This document shows, piece after piece, positions 24,801 to 36,142 of a stretch of 64,000 bases of DNA. Each line of letters begins with the position of its first letter. The first letter of the stretch is position 1. The translations under genes and the position numbers were made by a program. The notes under the pieces were generated by a model that saw only the letters and a list, made by a program, of their open reading frames with translations, was not told where the DNA came from and made no database searches. Origin of the DNA: Centropus unirufus (Eukaryota > Chordata > Aves > Cuculiformes > Centropidae). The stretch covers positions 148,407 through 212,406 of the forward strand of contig VYZI01000736.1 of assembly GCA_013397695.1 (NCBI GenBank), read 5' to 3'.

Positions 24801-27800
24801 ATGCCAGTGGCATCTTGGCCTGGATCAGAAACAGCATGGCCAGCAGGACCAGGGATTCTGCCCCTGAACTCGGCACTGGTGAGGCTGCACCTTGAATCCT
24901 GGGTGAATTTTGGACCTCTCACTCCAAGAGGGACCATGAGGTCCTGGAGCGTATCCAGAGAAAGGAACAGAGCTGGGGAAGGGTCTGGAGAACAAGGGCT
25001 GTGAGGAGCAGCTGAGGGAGCTGGGGTTGTTGAGGCTGGAGAAGAGGAGGCTGAGGGGAGAGCTCATCCCTGCCTCCAAGTGCCTGGAAGGAGGTGGTGA
25101 AGAGGTGGGTGCTGGGCTCTTCTCCCAAGTGACAGGTGATAGGATAAGGGGGAATGGCCTCAAGCTGTGCCAGAGCAGGGTGAGACTGGATATTCACCAA
25201 AGGGTCATCAGGCCCTGGCAGAGGCTGCACAGGGAGGTGGTGGAGTCCCCATCCCTGCGGGGGTTAGAAGACAGGTAGATGAGGCGGTCGGAGATCTGGT
25301 TTAGTACTACACAGGGGTGTGTGGACTCAATGATCTCAAAGGTATTTTCCAACCAAGCGATTCTATGATTCCAGCTGCTTTGTGAGAATCACACAGGCCG
25401 GGAAGAGTCCATACACCAGCCAGACTGAACCCACAGCTCCCAGGGGTGAGAACTGCTGCAGCTTGTGCAGCAGGGAACTGGGAACTTAGGGAGGACAGTG
25501 TCTGGGGTGAGCTGTGGCAACACACCACAGGGCATAGCCTCTAGCCCTGACTTTGGCAGCTGCACAGCAGATACCTCGACTCCATTCACGTTGTGGATGG
25601 CCAGTACAGTGCTGGCCTGCAGGGACATTTGGTGCCTCCCGCCGAAGCCAGGGTCAAGTGAAACACCTCCCAGCACATGCTGGCTGAGGAGTTCTGCTGC
25701 CAAGACAATTTGCTACAGGAGGAGGCCTGCGAGCTGCGATGCAGCAGGGATGCTGAGAAAGAGTTGGACAAAACTTCCCTAACAGCCTGCAGAAAGAATA
25801 AAAAAAAAGACCAAAATAAAACCCACCAAAACCCAGGACTGCTCAAACCCTGGGATGATGAAGGCTGGAAGTCTGAGAACTCTGGAACTCTGGCCCCAGG
25901 GGGGGCACCTGTGCTCCACCCAGGTCCAGGGCCTTGGCAGCAGGCAAGGGCTAGGAGCACTGTGAAGCCTCTGTGCCCGCTGAGCCTGACCCCCACCACA
26001 GCCCCAGAGGGAGTGGGTGAGTGCTATCCTATCAGTGGAGGACTGCTGGGGCTTCTATCTGGGGCAGCATGGGAAGACTGCAGAGGCTGCTCCAGCCCCG
26101 AGACTGCTGCCCCTGTTGCTCCTCTGCACAAGCACCAACAGTTGATAGGGAAACCAGGAGTGCACCGAGAGCACAGCTCTGGGGGGTGACAGGTGAGGGT
26201 AGCCCAGCTGGCCCTCTCCTCAGTCCTGCTGGTGAGGAGGAAGGGCTTGAGAAGCAGTGGGTGGACTCAATACGTGGGTTAAATGCAGAGCCACAGCTCA
26301 TGCTGGCAACAGGGATTTGTCTTTAACAAAGCTGAAGCCCTCGCTGAGGAAGGAGGCCTGACCAAGGGAGGCAGAAGTGACTTCTGCCAAGAGGCAGTCT
26401 GGTGAGGACACCTTCACACAAGAGATGACACAGGAGGGAGATCACACCCCACACACCAGGCAGGAAGTGGCAGACTGCCCAGGAAGCAAAGGTTGCCGGG
26501 TGACATGGACAATACAACAAAATAGAAGCAAGAGGGGTTCTCAACCATATGCACACAAATAAAGAAGCAAGAGAGGATTTAGAGAGGATCTCTTGCCCAC
26601 TGCCTGGAAAACTGGGGCAGGTGCCTGTGTGAAGCTGTGCAGTACCACAAGCAATGCAAGCAGTACCAGAACAAACAGGAGGAACTGGAGTCTGTGCAGC
26701 TGCAGGGCTACAACCTGGGATCATGCAGACAAGGCAGGATAGCATGTGAAAGTTGCAATGGAGTGGCACCTGAAGAGCCTGCACCCAGAGAATGTGGTGG
26801 GAGAAGTGGGGAGCAGCTGCCCTTTGTATGAGAGCAGCAGGAATTCCTGGGCACTGCCTAGGCACTGCCCAGGAGCCAGATGAGGTTTCACAGATTCGGG
26901 CGAGAGCTCTGGCAGATCAACATGGGTGACACCATGGTCTGTGTCTGCCACAGAGCACCTGGCCAGGAAACAGCAGTCAAGACGTGCTCAGGAAACCAGT
27001 AAAAGCCTTGTGTTGACAGGCCCTGGCACTTACAGGGGACTTCAACCACCCTAGGACCTACTGCAAGTACAGCACAGCAGAGCACAGGCAATCCTGGAGA
27101 TGCCTGGCTTTCTAGTGAGTGGTAAATAACTTAAGAAAAATTTTCACTGTAAAGAGCAGCCAATCACAGGAACAGGTTTGCCCAGAGAGGTTGTGGAGTC
27201 TCCATCCTCAGAGATGGAGAAAACCCAACTGCGCATTATCTGGTTCACCCTGCTCTGGCCAAGCCCACACAGAGAATGGTGCAGGACAAGGCACTTCCAG
27301 AGGTCCCTTCCAAGCCTAGTACTCGAGTGCCGCAGCCAGAGCAGCTATGCAGTCCGCTCTGCCTCTCCCCTGTGGCCAGGACAGAGACCTTTGTCCCTTC
27401 TGCTACCATCAAGTGTAGATGCCGTGTGCTGGGAGAGGAGACAAAGATCTTGACTGAGTAGAGATCATCAGAGTTGTTCATCCAGCTCCTCTTCATCCTA
27501 GGAAAACAGCCAATGGCCAGAGACAGTGCAGGGGGGTACAGGTAGAACAATCCTGATTGGAGTGTTGGAAGCATCCTCATGCTGGAATGGGGAGAGGCTG
27601 AGGAGGCCGTGGCTGGGAAGCGATTCCTGCCCCAGTGATTCCTCCCGGCCTTCAGGCAGCAGTGTGCTCTCTGGACAGCCCGCTCCTTACCCGAACACCA
27701 TGGTGCCATCCTTCCGGATGCCGAACTGAGCATTCTGCAGCCCTCTGGAGTTTTGCACCAAGATGCCGTCGCTCACCACATTCCCGAGGCACTCCCCAGT

Positions 27801-28170
27801 CTCCATGTTGAAGTACCCGCCGTTCTGGGCCACCAGGCAACCCCCGAGCCTGGCAGTCTGCTCCACGGGCGCCCTGCGGTGCTGCCCACAGCCGCCCGCG
27901 CCACCGGGCTCCAGCACCGACAGCGTGCGCAGCGGGTCCCGCACAATCGTGAAGTGCCCGTACGCGGCGCGGCGGTCCCGGCCACGCGGGGGGAGGTAGG
28001 AGACGAAGGTCCTGGTGGTGGCCACTGGGCCCCCGCCTGCGGCGTCGCCGGGCCAGGTCTCGTGCGTGACGTTGCCGTAGCGGAGGGGCTGGCAGTCCCG
28101 CACGTGGCGGTGCGGGTGTCGCGGGCCGTGCCGGGCCGGCGGATACGGCTGCAGCGCGGCGCCGGGGCTG
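15836..28170 (-). CDS. NAGPA: N-acetylglucosamine-1-phosphodiester alpha-N-acetylglucosaminidase (uncovering enzyme)
   Basis: Removes GlcNAc from GlcNAc-P-mannose on lysosomal enzymes in the trans-Golgi, exposing mannose-6-phosphate. Exons in transcript order, all in phase: 28170-27691, 22889-22750, 22230-22122, 21808-21680, 20852-20644, 19550-19503, 19194-19066, 18015-17884, 17727-17667, 16067-15836 (stop TGA). About 555 residues are visible. The first exon carries a furin-like RHVR before DC, then FVSYLPP, LSVLEPGG and VAQNGGYFNMETGECLGN. Catalytic-domain exons follow (SEEDVLDQANPFVQLVSG, INLDGGGSATLVLNGT), then cysteine-rich EGF-like exons, one transmembrane segment (ITSVLSLLLVLSAIGNVG) and a short cytosolic tail with YQPL. 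The signal-peptide exon is not visible and probably lies in the N gap at 28524-28735. The 129-base exon at 19066-19194 is an extra EGF-type module compared with human as I remember it. The gene is convergent with SEC14L5. Confidence 0.95.
16411..17425 (-). mobile_element. CR1 LINE, about 1 kb including end of reverse transcriptase
   Basis: Reverse-oriented CR1 in the last NAGPA introns, between exons 17667-17727 and 15836-16067. The 3' tail is at the low-coordinate end ('ggaatcgtggaatggtttgg'). The minus strand around 17030-17420 carries decayed reverse-transcriptase C-terminal sequence, such as GIEGTLSQFADDAK and GIQRDLNRLE, the family's 'ADDTKLGG' region with a mutated motif. It is broken by stops and frame changes. 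Confidence 0.9.
24620..25372 (+). mobile_element. CR1 LINE 3' portion
   Basis: Forward CR1 starting in the reverse-transcriptase end ('atttaacaaggccaagtgcag', the KCRVLHLG region) and running through 'ctgaggggagagctcatccc' to a perfect tail 'gcgattctatgattcc' at about 25358-25372. It lies in the first visible NAGPA intron. Confidence 0.9.
26880..27330 (+). mobile_element. CR1 remnant: endonuclease piece joined to 3' end
   Basis: The forward strand at about 26920-27115 encodes decayed CR1 endonuclease motifs, MGDTMVCVCHRAPGQET and then GDFNHPRTYCKYSTAEHRQS. Within 60 bases it passes into CR1 3' sequence ('gcccagagaggttgtggag' at about 27180) and ends near 27330 ('ggtcccttccaagcc'). The reverse-transcriptase domain is missing, so this is an internally deleted copy or two fragments side by side. 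Confidence 0.7.
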
Positions 28171-28800
28171 CTGCGGCGGGAACGCACCGTTACCCCACGC
28201 CACGCCGCTGCTGTCCCCGGGCCCCCGCGAGCCTCCGCCCGCCGAGCCCCGCCTCCCATCGCCCCCGGTCCCGCACCCCAGCCCCGCGAGCTCGGGTCCC
28301 CGGGGTCCCTGCTGCGCCCCCGTCTCTCCCCTCCCTGGGAATCCGGTGCAGTCGGCTCCCCGCGATCCCCCCCATTCCCGCACTCCCGGTGCTCTCGCTG
28401 CCCCCAAGCCCCGTCCCCGCCGTGCCCGTCCCGCTTCTCTCCGGCCCCGGCTCCCAGTGCCCGCCCTGCCTCCTCCACCCCCGCACCACAGGTCCACCTT
28501 CCCCACCCTCCTCTGCCCCCGCANNNNNNNNNNNNNNNNNNNNNNNNNNNNNNNNNNNNNNNNNNNNNNNNNNNNNNNNNNNNNNNNNNNNNNNNNNNNN
28601 NNNNNNNNNNNNNNNNNNNNNNNNNNNNNNNNNNNNNNNNNNNNNNNNNNNNNNNNNNNNNNNNNNNNNNNNNNNNNNNNNNNNNNNNNNNNNNNNNNNN
28701 NNNNNNNNNNNNNNNNNNNNNNNNNNNNNNNNNNNGCGCCCCGCGCGGCGCCCCGTGCCTCTGCGGGAGCGTGGGGTGCGTGGCTGCATCTTTAATGTCC
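27850..28800. promoter_or_regulatory. CpG-rich NAGPA 5' region
   Basis: Very GC-rich, CpG-dense sequence that includes the first visible NAGPA exon and continues on both sides of the assembly gap. It most likely contains the NAGPA promoter and first exon. No TATA box or start codon could be assigned because of the gap. Confidence 0.55.
28524..28735. other. Assembly gap (212 N)
   Basis: Run of N inside a CpG-rich block. The true length is unknown. It may hide NAGPA exon 1 and, by position, ALG1 5' exons. Any open frame drawn across it is meaningless. Confidence 0.99.
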
Positions 28801-28849
28801 TCATCTGTAGCGCCGCGGACCAGGAGTCCCGCAGGCAGCGTGCGGATGA

Positions 28850-29679
28850 CACCACCAGGGCGGGGTGGCATCCAAAAAGGGCCCTGGGCAGGCTGGAGGG
28901 CTGGGGCTGTGAGAACGTCGCGAGGTTCACGAGGCCAAGTGCAAGGGCCTGCACCGGGGTTGGGGCAATCCCGGCACAAATCCAGCCTTGGCGGGAATGG
29001 ACTGGGAGGAGCCCATAGAAGGGCTTGGGGATGAGAAGCTCAACATCAGGCGGCGATGGGTGCTCCCAGCCCAGAACCCAACCGTGTCCTGGGCAGCACC
29101 CAGAGAGGTGGGAGCAGCAGGGAGGGAGGGGATTCTGCCCCTCTGCTCTCCGCTGGTGAGACCCCACTTGGAGCCCTGGGGCCAGTTCTGAATCCCCAAC
29201 CTAAGAAGAAGATGGAAATGATGGAATTAATCCAGAGGAGGCCATGGAGATGATCTGAGAACTGGAGCCCCTCTGCTATGAGGCCAGGCTGGGAGAGCTG
29301 GGGTTGTTCAGCTTGGAGAAGGCTGCAGGGAGATCTTAGAGCAGCTTCCAGTCCTGAAAGGGGCTCCAAGAGAGCTGGGGAGGGACTTTTTACAAGGGCA
29401 TGGAGTGACATGACAAAGGGGAATGTCTTTAAATTGGAAGGGGCAAGATTTAGGTTAGAGAAGAAATTCTTCACAATGTGGGTGGGGAGGCCCTGGCGCA
29501 GGTTGCCCAGAGCAGTGGTGGCTGCCCCATCCCTGGAGGTGTTCAAGGCCAGGTTGGATGGGGCTTGGAGCCCCCTGATCCAGTGGCAGGTGTCCCTGCC
29601 CATGGCAGGAGGGTGGAACTAGTTAATCCTTCAGGTCACTTCCAGCCCAAACCGTATTGTGATTCTATGATTCTATGAT
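28850..29679 (+). mobile_element. CR1 LINE 3' portion
   Basis: Forward CR1 beginning with 'gggctggggctgtgagaacg' and the 'ccaagtgcaagggcctgcac' region of reverse transcriptase, with full 3' end and tail 'gtgattctatgattctatga' ending at 29679. It sits just outside the NAGPA CpG block. Confidence 0.9.
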
Positions 29680-32010
29680 CTATCTGCCACCGGGGGTCCG
29701 CACAGCACAACCGGAATGCCACGGCTCCATCCAGACTGGACAGTCACTGGTGTCTGCAATAGTGGTGCTGAAACCCAGGAAAATTGTTGTATGACTTAAT
29801 TATTTTTGCTTTAAATTTGCTTTAAAATTCCCTTGTAGGATGCTTGGAAGGTGTCAGCTGTCATTATTGAGTCATTTACCAGGCCCCAAATGTCTTGAAC
29901 TGAAGTTTTGAACCTGACCTTGGATGAAATACTCCTGAGCCCTACCATACCCGGCTGCTGAGAACAGCATCATCCTGTTTTTCATTTGGCAGGTACATGG
30001 TCAGTCTTTGAGTTGACAGCCACTGAAGAAACCCCCCTGTCCCTCACAGGATGGAAAACACTGGATTTCATGACATGGATTTGTATCACTCTGTGAATTG
30101 CTTCAGTTGGCATCTGTATGTGCAGGTTTCTGGAGTTCCAGAGATCACAACCATGGACAGCCAGATGGATCAACACCAGAGTTCCCGCAAGGAGAAAATG
30201 TAAGAATTTTAAGATGTTTGCATTTCCTAGTGCTGGGGGCTGCAGCCCAAGCAGAGAGATACTGGACTCATCTTTGGTACGATAATGAACATTGTGTCTC
30301 AGACCTCTTTAAACAACCTGCCCCAGGTAACGTGCAGCATTTGTTCAAGGGTTTTATTTCACAAATCCTGTATCCATCCTCTCTTTCAGGAGCTCCTTAT
30401 GTTTTTTAATCTGTACATGGCAGAATAACGTCTGACCTGGCGGATGTGACATTTGACCACCTTGGTTCACAAGCCAATTGCAAATGACCATGGTGTTCCC
30501 ATGAGCTGGTTTCTCAGGGCACTGTGTGCAGCATCAGGCTCTGCTGCTCCAGCCAGATGGGCCCGGGGCTTCCACCCACACCTCTGCCCATGGCCAGGGA
30601 ACCTCAGCTGAGCTCCAGCCTGGCCTTCAGCTTGTAGAGCTGTGTTGCAGCTGTCCTTGTCTCCATCCCTGTTCCTGAACTGCTGGTTGGAATTTGTAGC
30701 TTGACATGAGCCACGAGTACCCTGGCACCCAGGAGGGCAACTGTGTCCTGGGGTGCATCCAGCATGGCATCACCAACTGGGACAGGGAGGGTCCCACTTT
30801 GTCCCACTGGGGTGTCCCCACCTTGAGCAATTCTGAGGCCACAGGATAAAAGGGATCTAAAGGTGCTGGAGAGCATCCAGAGGAGGGCATGGATTTGGGG
30901 AAGGGTTTAGAGGGGAAGCCATCTGAGGCGTGGCTTAAGTCCATGGGTCTGTTTGGCCTGGAGGAGACAGAGGAAACCTCATCACTCTCTGCAGCTTCCT
31001 CACACGGGGAGGAGGAGGAGCAGGTGCTGAGCTCTTCTCAGACAGGACTTGGAGGATAAGGGAGTCATGCTGCATCCCTTCTCATAAACTGATATTGCTT
31101 CAGTATAAGGAGTCAATTAATAATTGGTAATTAAATTTCAGTTACTGGAGCAACTGGCTTTCTTCTGTTTTTCTCAAGGCAGTTACTGGTTGTTTAATGT
31201 GGTTGCCTGCCTCTGGTTTCTGACCAGATTTTCTGATTCTGACTAAGATTTCATTTTTGTCAGCTGTGAAAAGTTTTTTTGACATTTGCCTGACTACGAC
31301 TTGTGTGTGACTAACGCAATGAGAGACCTGTGGGTGAATTGTGGAATCACGTGAGTGGTGTAGCTCTGAACAGGTCAGTGTGCACATGTGCCAAGTGAAA
31401 CGGAAGAACAGATCCCTGAGGACTGATCTTAGAAAGCAGCTTCCGTGAGCCTGCCCACCACCACTGCAATGCATTAATTAGCTCAGTGTTGCAACAAGCC
31501 AGGGGAGTGCAGGCACTCGGGAATCTTCATTAGCTTTCATAATTAACACCCCCATTGTCTAGAAGGTGGGGGTCCAGGTGTTACAGAAGATTGCCACCAA
31601 GCTGCCTATGGAATCAGAATGAGGTGGACATCGCTGCAGTTTCTAACAATTAGTCTGCCCTGGAGATCTTCCCTTTGCAGTCAGAGGGCTTTAGGATCAA
31701 AGCTGCTCAGGAACTGTTATGAAGTGAGTCTGAAAGTCAGGACAGCTGTGTCTGCAGTTTGTATGGTTGCATTACATCTCTTGAATATGCACACAAGAAG
31801 AGGGTTCTTTACTATGGGATTAATATGTCCACCTTGGTGTATTCCAGCAAATTTCATGAATACAGAAGCTTGCAAGAGTCAGAATTACTTATTTTATTGT
31901 ATTGATTTATTTCATTACTTTCCGCATTACCTTGCTGTAGCCTGTCGCTGCACTGCGTACGTTTTGTTTTATCTGTTTGCTGTTTACCTTGAGAATTCAT
32001 TTCCTTGCAG
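29680..32010. other. Region between NAGPA and the first visible ALG1 exon
   Basis: Apart from a CR1 piece (about 30680-31050) this is unique, mostly AT-rich DNA. One open stretch around 30190-30330 ends at a splice-like CCCAG/gtaacg but resembles nothing I know. ALG1 exons expected upstream (membrane anchor, YEKFFG and NAMRED regions) were searched for by eye and not found. C16orf89, which lies here in human, was not recognised either. Confidence 0.5.
30680..31050 (+). mobile_element. CR1 LINE internal fragment, no tail
   Basis: Forward CR1-like sequence ('ggtgcatccagcatggcatc', 'gagagcatccagaggagggc', 'tttggcctggaggagacaga') that stops near 31050 before the 3' tail. It is truncated on both sides. 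Confidence 0.75.
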
Positions 32011-35000
32011 GGCAGTGACACTGTATGACAAGCCAGCTTCCTATTTTAAGGAAACACCACTAGAACTTCAACATCTTTTGTACCTGAAACTTGCAAAAGG
32101 CTATGAAGCATTTAAACCTCGGTGTGTGTAAGTAAAGCAGGCAGTTACAGTCCTTAACCAAATGACGTGAAGCTATTGCACTTGGTTAGCAGGAATACTT
32201 TTGCGTGGGGTCCCAGGTTACTGAATGGCAGCGTCAGAGTGGGCTCTGTGTGCCCCTGGCTAGCAGGTGGTGCATACAAGCTGGCGTAACTGTGGCTAGG
32301 CAAGGGCAGAGGAAGTGGAAGCACTGTGCTGGGATAACACAGCACTTGGCATGTGACAGAACAGCAGTGTTTCATTGTTAAACTGGCATAAGTATGGAGG
32401 GTATCTGTAGCAACATCTCTGGGGTGGCATGTGCCAGTTGTGGTCTCCTTCCCACTGAATGGAGGGGTAGTGATGAAAGGCTTTGTTCCCAGCAGCCCTT
32501 CCAATTGTTTCAAGCAGAGAGCTGTCCCGACCGTGGTCTGCTAAACGTTCCTCTGGCTGCATTCAGGGTGCCTCCTGCAGCAGACAGCTTAAACATGGTG
32601 TTCCTTTAGCAAAGTGATGCTTGGAAAAGAAGGATAAGCCACAATGTGTAGCAGCTTCTCTTTGGGAATGTCCCTAGGAGAACTCCAGGCTCTGAGTTGA
32701 GCTGAACCATGTGCTGTTGGCCCCTGCTCTGCTGTGAATTTGAGACTGAGCTGGAGAAGTGAAGTGTTTGGCAATTCCTGCTGCTTAAGCGTGGTATTCC
32801 CTGCTGTGAGGTCCAACCTCAGCAAATCCTGTTCCCGTACCACAGAGCCTGTCTGTCCTGGGGCCGAGGGGTCTGCCTTCATGCAAGTGGATCAGAAAAC
32901 AGGACATGTGCTCAAACCCAGAGGATGGCCGGCTCTTCTGATCAGCAGCACAAGCTGGACAGGTTTGGAAGCACGGAGCTTTATTTTTCCTATTTAACCA
33001 CTGGTGACAAACAATAAACTGAGGGCTTTTGTACCTCCTCGTTCTGGACGCTTGCTGCACTGTAGAGGCAGGGTCAAATCCCCAGTGGCAAGGCTGCTTT
33101 TTTCCTTCGTCTGGCTGAAAGGTTGTAAAGACCGGTTATATGGGATATCCCTCAGGGGTTAAACACACCGGGATTTAAGTTGTATTTTAATTCTAGAGCT
33201 GTGGGGTAGAGGCTTGGCTCCAAGAATGAGTAAAGAGATTTCCTACTTACTTTTTAATTTCCGTTCTAGGTGTGCTGTCCTGTACGGTGGTGTCAAATGG
33301 ATTAATAAACTAAAACATTTATCCCTTTATTCCTGATAATTTACAGTACATAATGTTATCTTTTTTTTCCCTTCTTTGTGAAAAAGGGAAGCAAATCCCT
33401 TGCTGGTGACTCTGGGCAGAATTGTCTGTGCCTTTGTATTAACTGGGTGAGCTCTACACTTAATTTAGAGACTAGAAATGTTTAGCTTGACAGCTTTGAC
33501 GATATGCAGAATTTGTGGCATTTGTCTTCCCTGTTGTCAATAAGGGCAGCAAGTAAGTGCTGTGTAAGGTTCTAAGCTTCAGGTTATGAAAACAGTTCCA
33601 GCAGATGTTTTACAGAAAATGCAGATTCCGTGCTTAAATAATTTAGGTGAAGATGAGGAAAATCTTGATTGTTGTTATTTAAAAACAACAATTCACTATA
33701 AATGGCAGAAGTACGAATGTCACTAATTCTTTCAGATGATGAAGATTTCTCAGTCCTCTTAAAAGCCTTAGAAGGTAGGTATGAAGGAATTCATCGCACT
33801 GATCCAAAGGAGAATGGCTGTTTTTTGGACAGTTGTGAGGGGTTTTACTAATGAGCAGTAGTTCCAGATTCAAGTGAAAATGCAGGTGTATGGGAGTAAT
33901 CGGGGCTTCAAGAGTAGGAGTTGGAACATACCAGTGCAGCATCTGGATTCAATTAGAGCAGCTGTCAAGGAGAATTAATATTCTAAGCAGGTAGTACATT
34001 GCCATTTCATGTTCTAAGCTGTAAAATGTGCTCACTATGAGGATGGGGAAGCAGGGAGCCCGTGTTGTCTGGTTGTGTGGGCTTGGCAGCTGCAGTTTCT
34101 CAGTTGCAATAATGAAACGGCTGATACAGGACCATAGAGCCAGCACTTCATGAACAGATTGGTTAAACAGGCCATAACTGATTTCTGTAGGACTTTGCAA
34201 ATGTTAATATCGCTACATTTACTCTTAAACCAGGTGCCCATATATTTGTTGATTCTAACCAGTTTTCATCTTCTGTAGCTTACAAGCAGGGCATCGCTGA
34301 GGGAGTCAAACTTCTATCATTAATGTGTGTGATAACAGGTAAGGGTTCATGGGTTCATTTGTGTTACAGTTCTTTGTGTGCTAATATAGCAGACTTCATT
34401 ATCACTTTTATTCTATGGTGATTCTGTTGATGGTGAAGAAAGAAGAGGGACCCTTGTGTCTGGTCAGGTGGGCCATTAGAGCCATATCATTATGGCTGAG
34501 CTTTTAAGAGGAGAAGCTCTCGGCCTGCCTGCGTGGTAGAGCTGTGCATTATTCCATGCACAGACAAATTTCAGCTCAGCATTGAGATGCTTCAGCAAAA
34601 GACATTAAAATCTCATGTTTGCAGTGTGAAGCAGAAAGATTTTTATTTAGTGTTGGGAAAGACCTGCTCATCAAATAAAGTTTTCTCAGCAAGGTCTGTA
34701 GGTAGAAGGGATGCACCTGGTTAACTGTCTTGTTACGAGCAGACTAAAGTACAGTGTGGTTTTCAAAGGGCCAGTTGTTCTGAAGAAGTTTGCCCTGAGT
34801 TCTTCGGTTATCTTAGGGCTGTAGACAGACTGCAGGTGAAATGGAGAGTAAATGATGCTGGGTTCACACTGCTCCGAAGGGCACTTGGTCCTGTCCGTGT
34901 CCCTGGAGCTCTGTGTGGTGTCCTACGTGTACCTGGTACAACAGCTCCACAGCAAGAGGCACAGACTGCTCTATTTCCAGTCATCTTTATAAGAAAGACT

Positions 35001-35143
35001 ATTATAGCTGGGATTTTTTCTGGTTTAAACAGGTAAACAGCATCTCAAAGACTACTACAAAGGACTGATAAATAAACTGGACTTGAAGCACATCCAGATC
35101 TGTACACCATGGCTTGAAGCTGAGGATTACCTGTTTCTGCTTG
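32011..35143 (+). CDS. ALG1: Beta-1,4-mannosyltransferase ALG1, internal exons only
   Basis: Adds the first mannose to GlcNAc2-PP-dolichol on the cytosolic face of the ER. Five consecutive in-phase exons: 32011-32121 (AVTLYDKPASYFKETPLEL), about 32823-32962 (PALLISSTSWT), 33736-33774 (DDEDFSVLLKALE), 34279-34338 (LLSLMCVITG) and 35033-35143 (HIQICTPWLEAEDYLFLLG). They align without gaps in order to the middle of human ALG1. The donor of the first may instead be the stronger gtaagt a few bases on (same phase). The second exon could start at 32811. The N-terminal membrane anchor and first half are not in the window. The exons after 35143, which carry the conserved GLDLPMK sugar-nucleotide region, are also missing. 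It is therefore a partial gene, from an assembly error, divergence beyond recognition, or real damage. Confidence 0.9.
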
Positions 35144-35977
35144 GTAAATGGTGGATTATGAGATGGGCTTGAGAATGCCTGAAAAACCACTTAGCAAAGG
35201 CGGAGAGAGCAAGTCTGCCAAGGGAGCTGTAGAACACAGGAAGAGAATTAAGGTGCTGGTTAGTGGCAGTTTACACCTGAGCTGTTCCTGAGTTTGATCA
35301 TGCCAGAAAAACTGCTAAATTCCCTGAACTACAGCTTTTCACTGTTCTCCCAGTAAACATGGTGCCTGCGGGCTGTTTTAGTCTCTTCTTTGTGCTCTTC
35401 ATTTCTTCTAACCATGATGAAACACAGTGTGCCTGTGCATCTTCCAATGTGCTCTCAAGGTCACTTCACCAAATGAAATCATGAAGTTTTGGGCTGAGCA
35501 ACTAAAAATAGCTGAAACTTAAATGAACATGCCATTGGAATAGTGTTCATATATCCAATTTGATGTGCACTCTGCAGGGTTAGAGCTGCCAGGTGGCTGG
35601 AAAACACCATTTGCCTCTGGTAATCCTTAACTGTGAAGATAATATTTGCAAAATCCCACTGATTTCTCTGCTTTGAGCTCACTGGAGCTGGAGGCAGCCA
35701 CTAGCAAGCCCTGCCGTGGATCCTGTCTGGATCATGATGGAGTTTTCCTGTGTGCTGAACAACTCCTAGCAGATTGAGAGGCAAAAAGGCTGTTTTAAGA
35801 CATGTGCAATGTTTAAGCTTCCCTTTAATTGAACATGCCCTTGCCTGCTATGTTATATTAAACAAAATCCTTACAAAGCAGTTTCACCGCTGCTGCATGT
35901 ATCAAATGAGATCCTGTCCTTATGCCACAACAATGTTGGGTTTTAATTCAAGAAGATAAATTAGAAATCAGGGTAGT
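35144..35977. other. Short interval between ALG1 and EEF2KMT, expected to hold ALG1 3' exons
   Basis: About 0.8 kb of AT-rich unique sequence with no N. The convergent arrangement predicts that the last ALG1 exons lie here, but none was recognised in any plus-strand frame. Confidence 0.5.
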
Positions 35978-35998
35978 TTTATTTAAGCACAGTTTATT
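35978..35998 (-). terminator. Paired polyadenylation signals for EEF2KMT
   Basis: Two AATAAA on the minus strand (complement of 35993-35998 and 35978-35983) lie inside a direct repeat of 'atttaagcacag'. They sit just downstream of the EEF2KMT exon in transcript direction, where the gene should end. Confidence 0.5.
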
Positions 35999-36142
35999 TA
36001 AGCACAGTCACGCTCTGGGATAAAGATCTCCCTGGTGAATAACAGCCAGCACCAACCACCACTGCTCTGCAGCTCTACTACAGATCAAGTGATGGGGAAA
36101 GAGGCCAAAGCCATGGATGCACTTGACGCAAAAGGCACCTAC

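Larger units (their letters stand above)
22890..27690. other. Long NAGPA intron, repeat-bearing
   Basis: The 4.8 kb intron between the first visible NAGPA exon and the next. It holds two CR1-derived segments (24620-25372 and 26880-27330). The parts 22890-24620 and 25373-26880 are GC-moderate DNA in which I see no exon. Part of 26000-26880 may be CR1 5' sequence, since it runs straight into a CR1 endonuclease remnant. Confidence 0.6.

Noticed and set aside
27687..29018. Very long open frames on both strands across 27.7-29.0 kb
   Set aside because: They run through the N gap and GC-rich sequence. Only 27691-28170 on the minus strand (NAGPA exon) is supported.
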